Assembly (NCBI GenBank): GCA_963580285.1
Contig: OY757017.1
Span: 15,698,538 to 15,762,537, forward strand
Direction of reading: 5' to 3'
Source of the DNA: Lucinisca nassula
Lineage: Eukaryota > Mollusca > Bivalvia > Lucinida > Lucinidae
DNA length: 64,000 nt
Made by a program: the position numbers and the translations under genes. Positions 22,864-33,916 of this stretch are shown piece after piece. The notes beneath the pieces were generated by a model that had not been told where the DNA came from, did no database searches, and worked only from the letters and a program-made list of their open reading frames with translations. Position 1 is the stretch's first letter. Every line of letters starts with the position of its first letter.

Positions 22864-22912
22864 AAGTAAGTTAATTGTATCGATTCCTGATCTTTGTTTT
22901 ACTTCTACTTCG
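22864..22912 (+). mobile_element. Rep-P, extreme 3' end only
   Basis: About 47 bp (AGTAAGTTAATTGTATCGAT ... ACTTCTACTT) matches the last bases of Rep-P at 17668-17712. It is a strongly 5'-truncated copy. Confidence 0.75.
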
Positions 22913-23020
22913 TAAAACATGGTTTCCGCGTGAAAAAATATGCAGTACTTTTTTGACAAATGACAAAATTCCTGCAAAATAACTAAAAATGACGTATGGC
23001 CGCCTACTGTATGATAAAGG

Positions 23021-23097
23021 CTATGTAGTATGACCCATCTTCTTTCTTATGAATGTTTTCATTGCTCTTAAAGGAACTCATTTTTGATTTTTATTTG
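23021..23097 (+). mobile_element. pLTR-like fragment starting near a ribozyme cleavage site
   Basis: From TATGTAGTATGACCCATCTT onward this matches 24891-24966, the sequence immediately around and after the predicted hammerhead cleavage point. The 5' ribozyme core is absent here. Confidence 0.65.
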
Positions 23098-23779
23098 TAC
23101 TTTTCCACTTGCCTGACTTTATCATACGATACCATATATTGATACTATGCCAGACATAAACAATAATTAAAGTAGATAGCTGTGGCGAATAAGCTGTAAC
23201 CTATCTATCTCGTAACAGGGGTTCCTGTTGTCACAATTTTTGCCTCGGCTTAGCCTCAGAGAAAAATAATGTTTGGCAATCCCATTGTTTATCACTTATC
23301 AATGTCCATCTGTTTGCGAAAAAATAATCAAAATATTCCAAATGGTTGCAGAGTTTTGGCCTTTTTCGCAAACTGACAATGGACTGGAAAGAGAATAATT
23401 GAAAGCATGAGGCAGACAATTGGATGTGATTATAAAACATTTAAGGCATGTTTTTAAATCATAAGCATTTATGAAAGAAATGAGCTTTTTTCATTTTGTT
23501 TCAAAATTGTCTTTCTACATCTATGGTAACATGTGAGGCAGTCGTTATCCGTTAAGTCAGCTATGTGCGGCATGTACCGTCTGCTTGCGACAAAAGAATC
23601 ATTCATTTCATGAGTGACACGCATTGTCGTAGAACGAGCGATTTAATTTTACTTGCGTGTTGTTGTTTTGCATACATTTTGCAAATATGAAACATCGGGA
23701 CAACTTTGCATCAACGTCGATGCCCTGACATATTAGGGAAATTTGAGAACCTAATTACCTCAACAGACAGACTAGCTAC

Positions 23780-23817
<38 letters not shown>

Positions 23818-24199
23818 CTTCTTTTTCTTTTCTTTTTGCCAGCAATCCTTTTCATCCGACCAGAAAAATACGAAATGGACTCATAGAAGTGATTGGCATT
23901 TTATCCTCTTATCTTGTCAAATTCTGGTTTCACATAAATAAAGTGCTTATCAAGAGCATCTGATTTCAAGGTACAATTGCACGGAGGCATTTTAGAAGTA
24001 ATGCGTATGTGTACTCTTTTGATGTTTAACGAGTGGAGCTTCATGATGTGTGTTAAAATTTATATGGAATTAAACCCCTTAATTTGATTAAGACATTCCA
24101 CCCAGCAGCGCTTCCATGTAAGTATATTCGATAGCAAAAACATAAGTTTGCTTAGTTCCTTTACACGTCCATGTTAATTAATATGGTCAATTCCAAGTA
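23098..24199. other. Unassigned spacer with TA microsatellite
   Basis: An imperfect (TA)n tract lies at 23779-23816 (with one G interruption). Otherwise AT-rich sequence; no gene recognised. Confidence 0.5.
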
Positions 24200-24637
24200 T
24201 CAAATTTTTATCATAAAAGATGTGACTTCATATATCAGTAACATATTTTTGTGAATGCATATATCAGTAATATAATCAGTATGTGACGTGTCTATCAGAC
24301 TCATTAAAATAGTATTGTAAGTCGATTGAACAATGTATGCATGTTCATGCAAGCTCCGAGATTGAAATAACTTTTGAGGTCTTTTGATGATTTTTGTTGA
24401 TTTTTGATGTCTTTTGATGACTTTTGATGTCTTTGCAGTATTAAGTATGACCGGGGGAGGGAATGTTTTCATGATGCAGACATCGCCACTTACGGCATGC
24501 TTACGCCCACCAACAACTATACCACGATACCACATTTTTGATGCAAGTTTTAATCTTTGATTCTCGTTAAGAGATTTAAAAAATAAAAGATTCCTACAAA
24601 TCCAGTAATCGGCAATTCGAAAGAACATAATACACAA
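24200..24637 (-). other. Unrecognised 145-codon reading frame
   Basis: Minus-strand frame with a basic middle (KTSKVIKRHQKSTKIIKRPQ) that arises from a short TTTTGATG-type minisatellite at 24374-24437. No domain recognised, no homology called. It may be a scrap of an interspersed repeat. Confidence 0.15.
24374..24437. repeat. Minisatellite, TTTTGATG(A/T)C-like units
   Basis: About six degenerate 10-13 bp units such as CTTTTGATGA and TTTTTGATGT in a row. Confidence 0.7.
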
Positions 24638-24731
24638 AAGATAATTGACCTAAAAATTCTTGCGTGTCATTAAGTCTTGTCAGAACAAAAACAGCCGCTC
24701 ACCGGCAAAATCAAATGAATTAAAAACAGTC

Positions 24732-24968
24732 CATATTCTAGACAGGTTTTTAATTATTTGGACCCCATTTTGATTTATACCCGTCTTTGAATCGACTGCC
24801 TATTCGAAATTCGCTAAATTGCAGTATGTTTTCTCCGCTTTCCTAGCCGGATCATTACAGGGTCACTGATGAGGCTTTATTAGCCGAAACTACGTAGTAT
24901 GACCCATCTTCTTTCTTATGAATGTTTTCATTGCTCTTAAAGGAACTCATTTAAGATTTTTATTTGCC
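24732..24968 (+). mobile_element. pLTR-like repeat carrying a hammerhead ribozyme
   Basis: 24732-24897 is repeated directly at 25114-25280 (both from CATATTCTAGACAGGTTTTT to ACTACGTAG), and 24898-24966 is repeated at 23029-23095. Ribozyme-bearing direct repeats 6 kb from a PLE reverse transcriptase fit the pLTRs of Penelope-like elements, which are known to encode hammerhead motifs. The coupling to this particular PLE is inference. Confidence 0.75.
24860..24905 (+). ncRNA. Hammerhead ribozyme (type I, minimal)
   Basis: Stem I pairs GGGUCA (24860-24865) with UGACCC (24900-24905), 6 bp. The core CUGAUGA is at 24866-24872. Stem II is GGCU/AGCC (24873-24876 with 24882-24885) with loop UUAUU. Core GAAA is at 24886-24889. 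Stem III is CUACGUAG, short and self-complementary. The last A of GAAA can pair with U24898, giving cleavage after A24899 (a GUA site). All core positions are present. A tiny stem III is typical of PLE and retrozyme hammerheads, which often work best as dimers. Confidence 0.85.
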
Positions 24969-25038
24969 TTCACTGCAGCTGGTGTTGTGCCGTGTGGCGG
25001 CCATAAAACGTCTCCCCGTACATCAACCATAGTGCAGT
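24967..25038 (-). repeat. Inverted fragment of the 285-bp repeat
   Basis: The reverse complement matches the block with TGTACGGGGAGAC and CCGCCACACGGCAC of the units at 13.6-14.3 kb. It sits between the two pLTR-like repeats. Confidence 0.8.
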
Positions 25039-25113
25039 TTATATTTTACTTTTGGTACTTTGAGATCAGCGTGAATATTCTGAGAAATCCGAAATAAATT
25101 ATTGGTTTAGACT

Positions 25114-25320
25114 CATATTCTAGACAGGTTTTTAATTATTTGGACCCCATTTTGATTTATACCCGTCTTTGAATCGACTGCCTATTCGAAATTCGCAAAA
25201 TTGCAGTATGTTTCCTCTGGCTTTCTTTGCCGGATCAATACAGGGTCACTCATGACGCTTTATTTGCCGAAACTACGTAGCATTCTAATTTTAACTCATT
25301 TTAGATTTTTATTTAATGCA
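25114..25320 (+). mobile_element. Second pLTR-like repeat with ruined hammerhead
   Basis: Direct repeat of 24732-24897. The ribozyme core reads CUCAUGA instead of CUGAUGA at 25249-25255, stem II is mismatched, and the stem I 3' strand after ACGUAG is replaced by CATTCT, so it should not cleave. Confidence 0.75.
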
Positions 25321-25371
25321 AGTCAATTGGATGTCAGGTTGTGTTTTCTTCAAATTTTACTCAGGGATTGG

Positions 25372-25445
25372 CTTAACGTTTTGCAAACAGCGTAGGCAAA
25401 CGCGTTCTGCGGCGTCTGATCTGTACCTGCACTGTTTGACAAGGT
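25372..25445. mobile_element. Fold-B MITE (GCAAACAG...CTGTTTG family)
   Basis: TTTTGCAAACAG ... GCGGCGTCTGATC ... CACTGTTTG form an imperfect palindrome. Other copies: 27905-27990, 33917-33995, 51097-51157, 56640-56705. Confidence 0.65.
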
Positions 25446-25483
25446 ACCCCTTTAGGGGTTTCTGGTACTGAATGGGTTTAAGG

Positions 25484-25488
<5 letters not shown>

Positions 25489-25517
<29 letters not shown>
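25489..25517. repeat. (AAT)n microsatellite
   Basis: Nine or so AAT units. Confidence 0.9.
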
Positions 25518-25518
<1 letters not shown>

Positions 25519-25860
25519 TAGGGCAGGTTGATGGCGCGCCATCGCATATCCCCAGGCTGTGAAAACCATGTTACAATAAAAGGACCCAAAGTACTTCTTT
25601 CTGGCCTCCGGTGAACTCAAGACATGTCTCGGGGCAAACCTTTGGCAGCGCTATATTCTACTGTTTGACTTAATAGGCAACATGGCCGTGTTTTAACAAA
25701 ATAGGTTTTGGTGGTGGTGGTGTTGGTGGGGGGGGGGGATAAAAATCCATTTCGTTCCTCAAATCCGAATTCCATAGGGCTAGTTATGACCCAAGTCAAC
25801 TATTGTTCGACCTCCCACCCCGCAAATAAAAATAATAAAAAAATAAAGTAACCCCCTCTT

Positions 25861-25900
25861 GGGAGGGGGGGGGGGGGGGGGGGCGGGGGGGGGGGGGGGC
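25861..25900. repeat. Poly-G tract
   Basis: About 38 G residues interrupted by a single C. A shorter G/T run is at 25705-25739. Length in the assembly may be unreliable, and quadruplex formation is possible. Confidence 0.85.
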
Positions 25901-26003
25901 GTAAGAGTTGACCAAAATAGGTACGAGTTGACTAGGAGGTACGAGTTTACCAAAGAACGGGTACAAGTTGACCAAAAACAGGTACGAGTTGACAAGTTAC
26001 CTC
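25901..26003. repeat. Minisatellite, about 20-bp units
   Basis: Five degenerate units of the type GTACGAGTTGACCAAAATAG (variants GTACGAGTTTACC, GTACAAGTTGACC) directly after the poly-G tract. Reading frames across it on both strands are artefacts. Confidence 0.85.
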
Positions 26004-27317
26004 GAAAATTTGTAGCTTCTTGTTGGAATTGCCTCAATGATGCAGATCTTCGAAAGGCTAACTTCAGAGCAGAATCATTACTCTAAACTCATTTTCGCAG
26101 TATAAAGAGCGGTTATCCATGGTGTTCATTTGTTGAATTTGTTACTAAGGGAACACCAAGTAGCACATACGCTCACGGGGAAGGCGTGACATTCATCATG
26201 TACTTGGCTGACCACATAAGAAAACTGCGTCTAAATATAAGGTCTACCTCTGAAACAACCAAGACACTGTGGAAGATTTTAAGATAAGCCGGTGAGCGCT
26301 TGTCAGATTTAAAATTTATGATACACAGCAATCACACGAAGCCATACCGATAGCGTTAAGTATGTTAATGAGATTCACGCACGCTTAATTCTGTTGGCAG
26401 TGGCATTTTAAGAGCTTTCCATAGAGCCCGCCATAATTACATTTGCAGGATAGCGTCATCATTTTGAAATTACAAGACAATAGAAAAACACATAAACTTA
26501 AGATGCCACGCTTCCAGCAATCATTTGACATTTTGACTGATTCGCGTTCTTGTATAAAAAGGGTCTGCATATCCAGAAAGTAACATTTTCGTGTTAATGT
26601 GCAACTGTGGAGCAAGTCCGTTGAATCATGGGGATATAAAACAGCAGAACACCACACTTCTACTGATACTACTACATCTATTACTACCGCTATTAGCATG
26701 TAACACAGCCTGAACAGTTTCCTGGAATCATGCAAAGGCGTAAAGTAAGTTTTATTTATGTTTGTTGCAACAAAGCTTGTTGTTGCGTTTTTATACATAT
26801 TTTGTTTAATATGTTCCTTATCATTGTTTCAGTCATTTACATGTTTCTCAAAGTAACAGCTTATTTCTGTACAGTCATGTTTCTGTTAAATAGTGACAAT
26901 AAAAATCCGTTGAACACATGAAACGTTTATGAGCGTAAATATACTTATTTGATTTCAAGATAAACATAGCGTTGTAATATTTGTTTACATAAACAATTGA
27001 ACAATGTAGAACAAGGCTCGTCTGCAATATCCTTCATATTGGCACTGAAATGTCTAGTTAAACAGTGCCGACATTCATAAGACTGCTCTTGGTCTGATTT
27101 GGGTCGGCCAAATGTTCAACATAGAGTAAGCAGTATTTTTGACAGTGCCAACTGAAACAACAGTCACATACATCACACATATACAACTATTACATGTGTT
27201 TTGGACAACATTTATGATGCGCTGGGTGGTGCCCGAGGCCGATGGAGCGAAATTTTAACTGCAGCCACTCACCGAGGGAGCGACAGTTTTAACTGATGCA
27301 TTAGGAAGGCATGAAAA
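26004..27317 (+). other. Unassigned region with promoter-like sequences
   Basis: TATAAAAAG lies at 26555-26563. About 170 bp downstream an ATG (26730) is followed by CGTAAAGTAAGT, a good splice-donor match at about 26744. This could be a TATA promoter and short first exon, but no protein homology supports it. A 137-codon minus-strand frame at 26385-26798 is unrecognised. Confidence 0.2.
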
Positions 27318-27406
27318 TAGAAGTGGAGGCAATGATCAGGAATCGATACAATTAACCCACAGCGCCCATCAGAGACACCAAAGAGAAAGAAACACAAAAA
27401 GGCTAT
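27318..27406 (-). mobile_element. Rep-P, 5'-truncated copy
   Basis: About 90 bp from AGAAGTGGAGGCAATGATCA to AAGAAACACAAA is the reverse complement of the Rep-P 3' end. Confidence 0.8.
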
Positions 27407-27629
27407 CTTTCTTAATTCCTTTAGTGGAAGCGTGTCCAAACAAACAATTATTTTGAGAATCCTGTATAGAATTGGAACCTATGATTCGGTAGACCGTTAT
27501 GAGATAGTAGAATATGCCCATGTGTTCGTTCTAATGCTGTATCTTGCTTTCTGAGAAATTCCAAACTCTCTTTCCCATCTCTCTCTCTCTCTGGAGGCAG
27601 CTCGCACTCTTTAGCCTATTTGATATGCG

Positions 27630-27880
27630 CTAGCCCCAATAGCGTTCGACATGATCCAGAGGTTGTGCGTTCGAATCCGGCACCCGGTATCGAGGTGTGT
27701 CCTTGGGCAAGACACGTAAAAGCACTGCCTCACTCAACCCAGGTGTAAATAGGTAGCAGTGGTGTAATAGTCACTGCCTCTCTCTCTCGCGCGCTTGAAA
27801 ACATCCGGAATGAGTATTCGAGAGCGATTTAATAAGCTTGTAGCTTCCATCGCAATCGAACTAAAATAAATTAGTATAAA
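27630..27880 (+). mobile_element. tRNA-derived SINE-B with perfect 14-bp TSD
   Basis: CTATTTGATATGCG occurs at 27616-27629 and 27881-27894. The 251-bp body has a B-box-like GTTCGAATCC at 27669 and a central TGTCCTTGGGCAAGACAC block typical of a widespread invertebrate SINE class, with the A-box region weak. The tail is AT-rich (CTAAAATAAATTAGT). Confidence 0.88.
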
Positions 27881-27904
27881 CTATTTGATATGCGAAACCC
27901 CAAA

Positions 27905-27990
27905 ACGAGACACTGGCAAACAGATAATGCCCAGATCAGACATCACAGAACATAGTCTGATCAGGGTCTTTACTGTTTGCAAAAATTACC
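27905..27990. mobile_element. Fold-B MITE
   Basis: GGCAAACAG ... CCAGATCAGAC ... GTCTGATCAGGG ... CTGTTTGC palindrome. Confidence 0.75.
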
Positions 27991-28099
27991 AAACATAACT
28001 GTGCCTGACACCCCTAAATTTCAAAATAGTCTCGTGCTTTACATAAGGTCGAGGATTCCATTCAGTACAAAAAGGACCAAACGGAATATGTAGTGTTTG

Positions 28100-28360
28100 T
28101 TTGTTTGTTTGAATGGAGGTGTTACGTCTTGACGTCCCCGTCAACATTATTTAGGTCATTTTGGAGACGTTGCTTCCAATTTTGTTGGTCTTTTACCCGA
28201 CATTGAGATGAAGTGACATCTCAAGCCCTACCGCCCAAACAAACCAATATGGTTGATATGCAGGGACGGTCGACTCTCACTGGGAAGGCTTAGACCTTCT
28301 AAGCGGTTTACCAGTACTCATGTGCGGTTGGTTTCAGCTCTGCGTGGAACCACCATGCAG
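28100..28360 (-). mobile_element. SINE-A copy, head truncated
   Basis: Minus-strand copy: starts at the tail (GTTTGTTTGTTT, then GACGTCCCCGTCAACATT) and ends near CACCATGCAGC, lacking the last part of the head. Confidence 0.8.
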
Positions 28361-30881
28361 CTTTTAAAATGCTGTATTTATTCAATATTAGGATTAAACA
28401 TATGAAAAGACATGTTAACGTAGCAAATTAATGATAATAAACGATCCCTAAACTCCCCTGTGAGATGAGCGCTACAAACACGGGAGTCATGATTTGGAAT
28501 CCACTTTGAAGTTTCTAATCGATTAATCTTACAGTTGCAGTGATATTCTTTTTTCTCGTTTTGTTCATTTGCATCAAATCAAGATCTAAATGAATGTTAT
28601 TGCTATTTCACTACACCTGGCGATTCAATGGAGCAAAATATAAATGCAACATTTACAGAAAGCTTTAAAACGGAAAATGTAATTATTTAATGCTAGTAGG
28701 CACACATGTTAGACTTTGCAGATTTTATACTTTAGAACAGATTGGAGATGAGATACATTTTCTCCTTCATCGCACGGCTTGCACTAATTAACGCAAACTA
28801 TTTATTGATAACATAAATATAATAAGTAAAGATTATGAATTTTTTTGTCTGACAAAAATAAACTGATATGGTTAATGACAAATGAGACAAATCAAGTAAT
28901 AAGTTCGTTCGCTAAATTTATCTTTGATTGCTTTAAATGTAGATCTTCACGTTATTTGATCATATTTAATAAGTATATATTAGAAGATATTCTGCCTCTT
29001 GCAGCAAGTAAATAATTTATAGAAAACAGCTGAATTCATTATTGCCGATGGGCCTACCAAAGAGGACCTTATGCCTACTCTCCGTGGTGGGTCGATCAGT
29101 ATTTTTTTTATTATTTATTTATTTATTTATTTGTTTTGGCAGAATACAAGGCTAACATTTGACACAGACTCTCGAATCCATGTTATGTTCATACCTTGTT
29201 TAATGTTGTTTGTTGTTTACATGTTTTACCCTCTTTCTAATCAGGTCAGTTTTTTCACATTGATTGTGTGCCAGGAATGGCCCAAAATTGGAAATAAATT
29301 CTATTCTATTCTGTTATTGTATCATGGCCAACTTATTTTCCTTTGATGTTGCTAGTGCAATATCTGGATAAACTTGACAATTGTGTCGTTATCAGAAGAG
29401 GTCCGACTTCAGTTTCCCATTCAACATTGAGGGTACTTGGCGACACCTGAGTGCGAAAGGAAGTATATTCACGTTAGAGCATGGCTGTCAACACCTGTGT
29501 CTGATACATGAAAACAAGATCGAGAAAGTCTTTATATTGTAAAAGCAAATAAAAAAATGAAGTGCAAACATGAAAGAATCCACTATTATTTTTCAACAAT
29601 ACATTAAAAGTAAAACACAATTAATTTTCGATTTATATCAGTGTCATTATAAGGGGAAATCAACTGACACAGATTATGATACCAGACAAATCCTATAAGC
29701 ATTATAAAATAATTGTAATTATATACTTAGTTATTGATAAGAACCAATTCCTTGTTTTGTTGAATTTTAACAAGTAATCCATTAAAACTATTACAACATT
29801 AATGTCACGGAAACTGTAGCCCCACTTTTCAAACCATAAAGTGGTTTTAAACGTGATTTCATTACCTAGACTTGTTAATCTATAAATTAATTTTTGTCAC
29901 CAAAACGAACACATTATATGGCATGTCAGGTTATGAAACCTTAGGTGTTGAAAGTTTGTAGAAGATATAAAATACGGCATGACAAGTTGCACCACCATAG
30001 TCTAATCTGCTTTTGGGTGTGAACGATAATGTCATCAAAAGGACATACTTTCTGACACTTGTATACAAGCTGAAAGACCAATCAAATTGTATTATCTTTC
30101 TAGCGTAGTCGTCCTTTCATTATTAGAGCATACATATTGATACAACAGGAAGAAACGCCTTGCCAATGACAAAACTAATAGCAGACTGCACAAATGACAT
30201 TCACTGAGTGCACATCATTGAAGATTCTTTTTCGCTAGGCGTAGGCGAAATGTAACATAATATATCCATGCTAAGAAATTGCGGACGGATCCCAATATAT
30301 AAAGAAAAAATGGGTTTACAGGGTATATACCGAGAAGTTCTAAAGACGTTTTTGGGATCGTTTAAAGACACATTTTTCTCTATATAAAAGGGGTGGCCTG
30401 TCTAATCGGCTGCAATAAACAAGCACTTACACTTTAGACCACAGTGCACATCAAAGGTGTATCTTATTTAGGTGATCATGAGGTTATAATGAACAGAGAC
30501 ACTCTGAGAGATATGTTAAAAAGGAAGCTCTATAAGGGGAAATTATGTGATGTTATACTTTTTTATTTTATTGAGATTGTTTCCAACAAAATGTTGTTTT
30601 AAATTACTTCTTTTTTATTAAAAAAGTAAAGGAAAACACTGACATTCATTGTTTTTATTAACTCAAACGTGAAAAAGAAATTAAATAAATGAACTGATTA
30701 ATTCAAGATTAAATTAATCAATTAACATTTATTTATATATTTACTTATTTATATATTTATTTTTGAAAGTATGTTATACAAATCATATAATGTCTAAAAC
30801 ATTAGTATTTTATAGTTTCTGTCATAATGCAACTATAAAGTGTTTTTTGTTCCACCCTCACACATTTTAACTCAGTAAAAT
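28361..30881. other. AT-rich spacer, 2.5 kb
   Basis: No gene recognised. It has an ATTT microsatellite at 29109-29132. A 91-codon hydrophobic plus-strand frame at 29071-29346 is a likely product of T-rich DNA. GGAAATAAATTCTATTCTATTC at 29290-29311 resembles a retroelement 3' tail but is not assigned. Confidence 0.45.
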
Positions 30882-31330
30882 AGGGGCCTAGAGGATTGTA
30901 CATTATGTTTATTATTTCTACTTGTAAAACATATAATATGGGTTCTCGTTAGAACCGCCTCGCAGAGGCTAACTCTTCTAACGAGTACTCACTATTTAAT
31001 AATATTGTACCGAACAACTGGGATTTAGAGGGGGTAAAAACATATTGTACGGTAAAACTGGGGTTTATGGAGGTATACATTATTTTTCTTATTTCTACTC
31101 AAAAACATATATTGTGGGTCCTCGTTAGAACCCCCTCACAGAGGCTAGCTGTTCTAAAGAGTGCTCACAATTAAATAATATTGTACCATAAAACTGGGAT
31201 TTAGAGGGGGTAAACATGATTTTTTTTTCACTCAAAAACTTATATTGTGGGTCCTCGTTAGACTCATCGAGGCGGTTCTAACAAGTACCTACAATATATG
31301 TTTTGAGCCAAAATATTAAAGATATATTTT
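30882..31330. mobile_element. Three Fold-A MITE copies in tandem
   Basis: Palindromic cores lie at about 30935-31000, 31105-31180 and 31240-31305, each with TCTCGTTAG or TCCTCGTTAGA-type arms and intervening AACTGGG(A/G)TTTA blocks. Confidence 0.8.
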
Positions 31331-31975
31331 TGGTCATAAAATTTACCCAAGATATTTGAATATGCATGTTTTTGTAACGCGTATGAATAACGGTGACTAA
31401 AAATAAAGTTCGGAATATCTAAACCAGGACGTAGTTATCAAACAAGCAAATGAACAGATGTGAATTTTCTCAAGGTAATTCATTGCCCTCTCTTGGCCCC
31501 TTACCTGTATGACAGCCAGAATACCCTAAATGTATCTTATCCCAAAGCTGAATTTTTCAATAACCGGTCATTAGGGTGTTATGGCATCAACAAAATGTGT
31601 CATAATACCTGATAAAAAACCAGTAAAATTTATTTAGAAAGCCTTTGTCTTAATATGTTTTTTATAACTTTTTTTTTCTTTGAAGTCATCGAGTGGTTAT
31701 TTTCAATAACTTGCTCGTATGAAGTCCAGATGCAGTAGGCGGGTCTTAGGCGGGGCATAACTTTTCTATAGTGTAGATTGCAAGGAAATTTGGCATGGTG
31801 TTGTAAATTGTTAAGTAAACTATTGAAAGCAAGTTCCACCGTATATCATATTATATTAATTGATTAAAACATAGAGAAACAAGATCACTAAAATAACTAA
31901 AACTCGCCTATTCAAATATATTGAAAACTTTACCACCAAAAATTGAAAATTGTCACCTTCTGATATTTTTCATAT
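31331..31975. other. Unassigned AT-rich spacer
   Basis: Nothing recognised. Confidence 0.4.
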
Positions 31976-31977
31976 TT

Positions 31978-32150
31978 CTGATCATAACATAGATTGTGGG
32001 TACTCGGTGAGGCGATTCTAACGAGTACCCACAATCTGTTTTTATGCGAAAATAAGAAAAAAATAATGTATACCTCTGTAAACCCCAGTTTTACTATATT
32101 AAAGTAAGGTTCAGGCGGGTCAAATTCATACAGCGGGGTTTTGGTGAGCA
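31978..32150. mobile_element. Fold-A MITE copy
   Basis: ATAGATTGTGGGTACTCGG and CTAACGAGTACCCACAATCT pair. The outer block TGTATACCTCTGTAAACCCC follows. Confidence 0.85.
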
Positions 32151-32296
32151 GAAGTGGTTATTTTATGTTAAAATGTATTGGGTGTTCCGCAAAATTGACA
32201 ACTGTAAACCACATAGCATCTATATATGCCTTAACAGTGTGTAAATAAAATGATGTCCATATTCCTTTTTTATCTGAAGCTCTGTCCATCACATTA

Positions 32297-32440
32297 CCAA
32301 GTCCATGTAATGAACGTCCCTGTAGACCCTGTTTTATATAAAGAAAACCTGGGTTCATTATTTTTCTTATTTTTCGTTCGCAGACTGCGGTTGTGGGTAT
32401 TCGTTAGAACGAGCACTCACATCCTTTGTTTTAATGAGAA
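32297..32440. mobile_element. Fold-A MITE copy
   Basis: Outer block (CCATGTAATGAACG, GTTTTATATAAAGAAAACC), then GTTGTGGGTATTCGTTAGAA and a short opposite arm. Confidence 0.7.
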
Positions 32441-33075
32441 AGTTTCTACAAATTTTCATCGGGCAAATACCGTTTTGGATGTATATGAAAATGTTTATCA
32501 AATGCACGCACCGACGTGTGTTTACTTCATTAGTCGCGAACCACCAAATTCAAACAATCGCACATTACAATTACATTATATTTAGTATATAAGAACTACA
32601 TGCAATTTAATCCTCACATCAAAGTTACCTTGAGCAAAATGAGCCGAAAAAACACATATTCGGTGTGGCGTTCGATTGCCTTTGTTCTTTGTTCCAAAGA
32701 AGGTGCACATGTACATCAAATAATTCTGCCACAGTTATAGAACGTTTTCACAACGTTAGTAAAATTTTCGTTTCTCTGTAATCTATTTATATCTTCTTCG
32801 AAGGTTTTGTAGAAGGGCAGTATTGTTTATCTGATTGCCGAAACCAGTCATAAGGTGATTAGTACTCTCAAGTAGTTGCCTGCAATTAATTACAAGCAAA
32901 TACATGTATTATCATGGGTTGGAAAGCTTGGTCCACTGTGTACCTGTTTCTTATACACATTTGTTGTCTAGCTGATACCTTGCGGCTGCAACATTTACAT
33001 CTTTTAGAAAGAGAAAGTTCATAGCTTCAGATAAGGAGTAACGAGAATAATCATGGGATATTTTTCTTTGTTTCT
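32441..33075. other. Unassigned spacer
   Basis: Nothing recognised. Confidence 0.4.
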
Positions 33076-33170
33076 TGTTAGAGACATGTTATGGGTACTT
33101 ATTCCAATATACTGATTCTAACAAGTACCCACAACATTTAGTGGAGAAATAAGAAAAATAACCCAAATTG
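33076..33170. mobile_element. Fold-A MITE, diverged copy
   Basis: ATGTTATGGGTACTTATTC and CTAACAAGTACCCACAACAT pair imperfectly. Confidence 0.65.
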
Positions 33171-33916
33171 TCCTATCTACTGATCATTCTCTGGAGTTAT
33201 GGGAAAATACCCCAACATTGTCCTATCTACTAATCCTTCTCTGGAGCTATGGGCAGTTAATATGTGTATTCACAGTAAACTCCTGGAAGTTTTAAAATTG
33301 CTTGTTTCAAGTTTTTCTTTTAACAAATTTTATTTATTTGTCTGCTATTTGGTTTCATACAATTAATTTCAAAAATGATTTAATCTCAATGAACTGTTAA
33401 TTGTAATTTCATTTAAACGGATTAACATTAAGACCATTCGTCACCGGGCTAATAATATATAGAGTCAAATTAAATGTTAATAATCCAAACACCTTGTAAA
33501 CCCCGTTTAATAAATGTTTTTTTATCAGGGTATATATTAGTTTTCTTTTTTGCTGTAAAACATAAAGGTATTAATTGGGGTGATTGTAACAGCGCTTTTT
33601 GCGCGGTCAGTGATGGTCGCGTGGATTCATATAGCAACTTCGAGACGACTGATAAACAGTCGACACTAAAAGGTACAACAGTCATTATTAAAGTATTGAA
33701 AGACAACATGTCTGTGTTTTCTTGCCTTAAAGTTCCGACTTTCCATGCAATCACTTACTACCATGTATATAAACAAACCAGTATAGGAATTGACATATGA
33801 TAACTGTTTACCCATTTACAACTGATTGGAATCGTCCTAACTATGTGTATAGCAGTCCATTTTGACATTTAGAGGCGGCAGGTTGTGTTAGTTTCAGAAA
33901 TTCAGTTAGAAAATGG
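33171..33916. other. Spacer with unrecognised frames on both strands
   Basis: Open frames of 108 codons (plus, 33474-33800) and 94 codons (minus, 33470-33754) overlap almost completely. Neither shows a recognisable domain. A duplicated CCAA(C/A)ATTGTCCTATCTACTR stretch lies at 33163-33185 and 33212-33235. Confidence 0.2.

Noticed and set aside
26385..26798. Minus-strand gene of 137 codons
   Set aside because: No domain recognised; hydrophobic stretches are consistent with AT-rich translation.
29071..29346. Small membrane protein gene
   Set aside because: Hydrophobic residues come from a T-rich ATTT microsatellite and T-rich flank.
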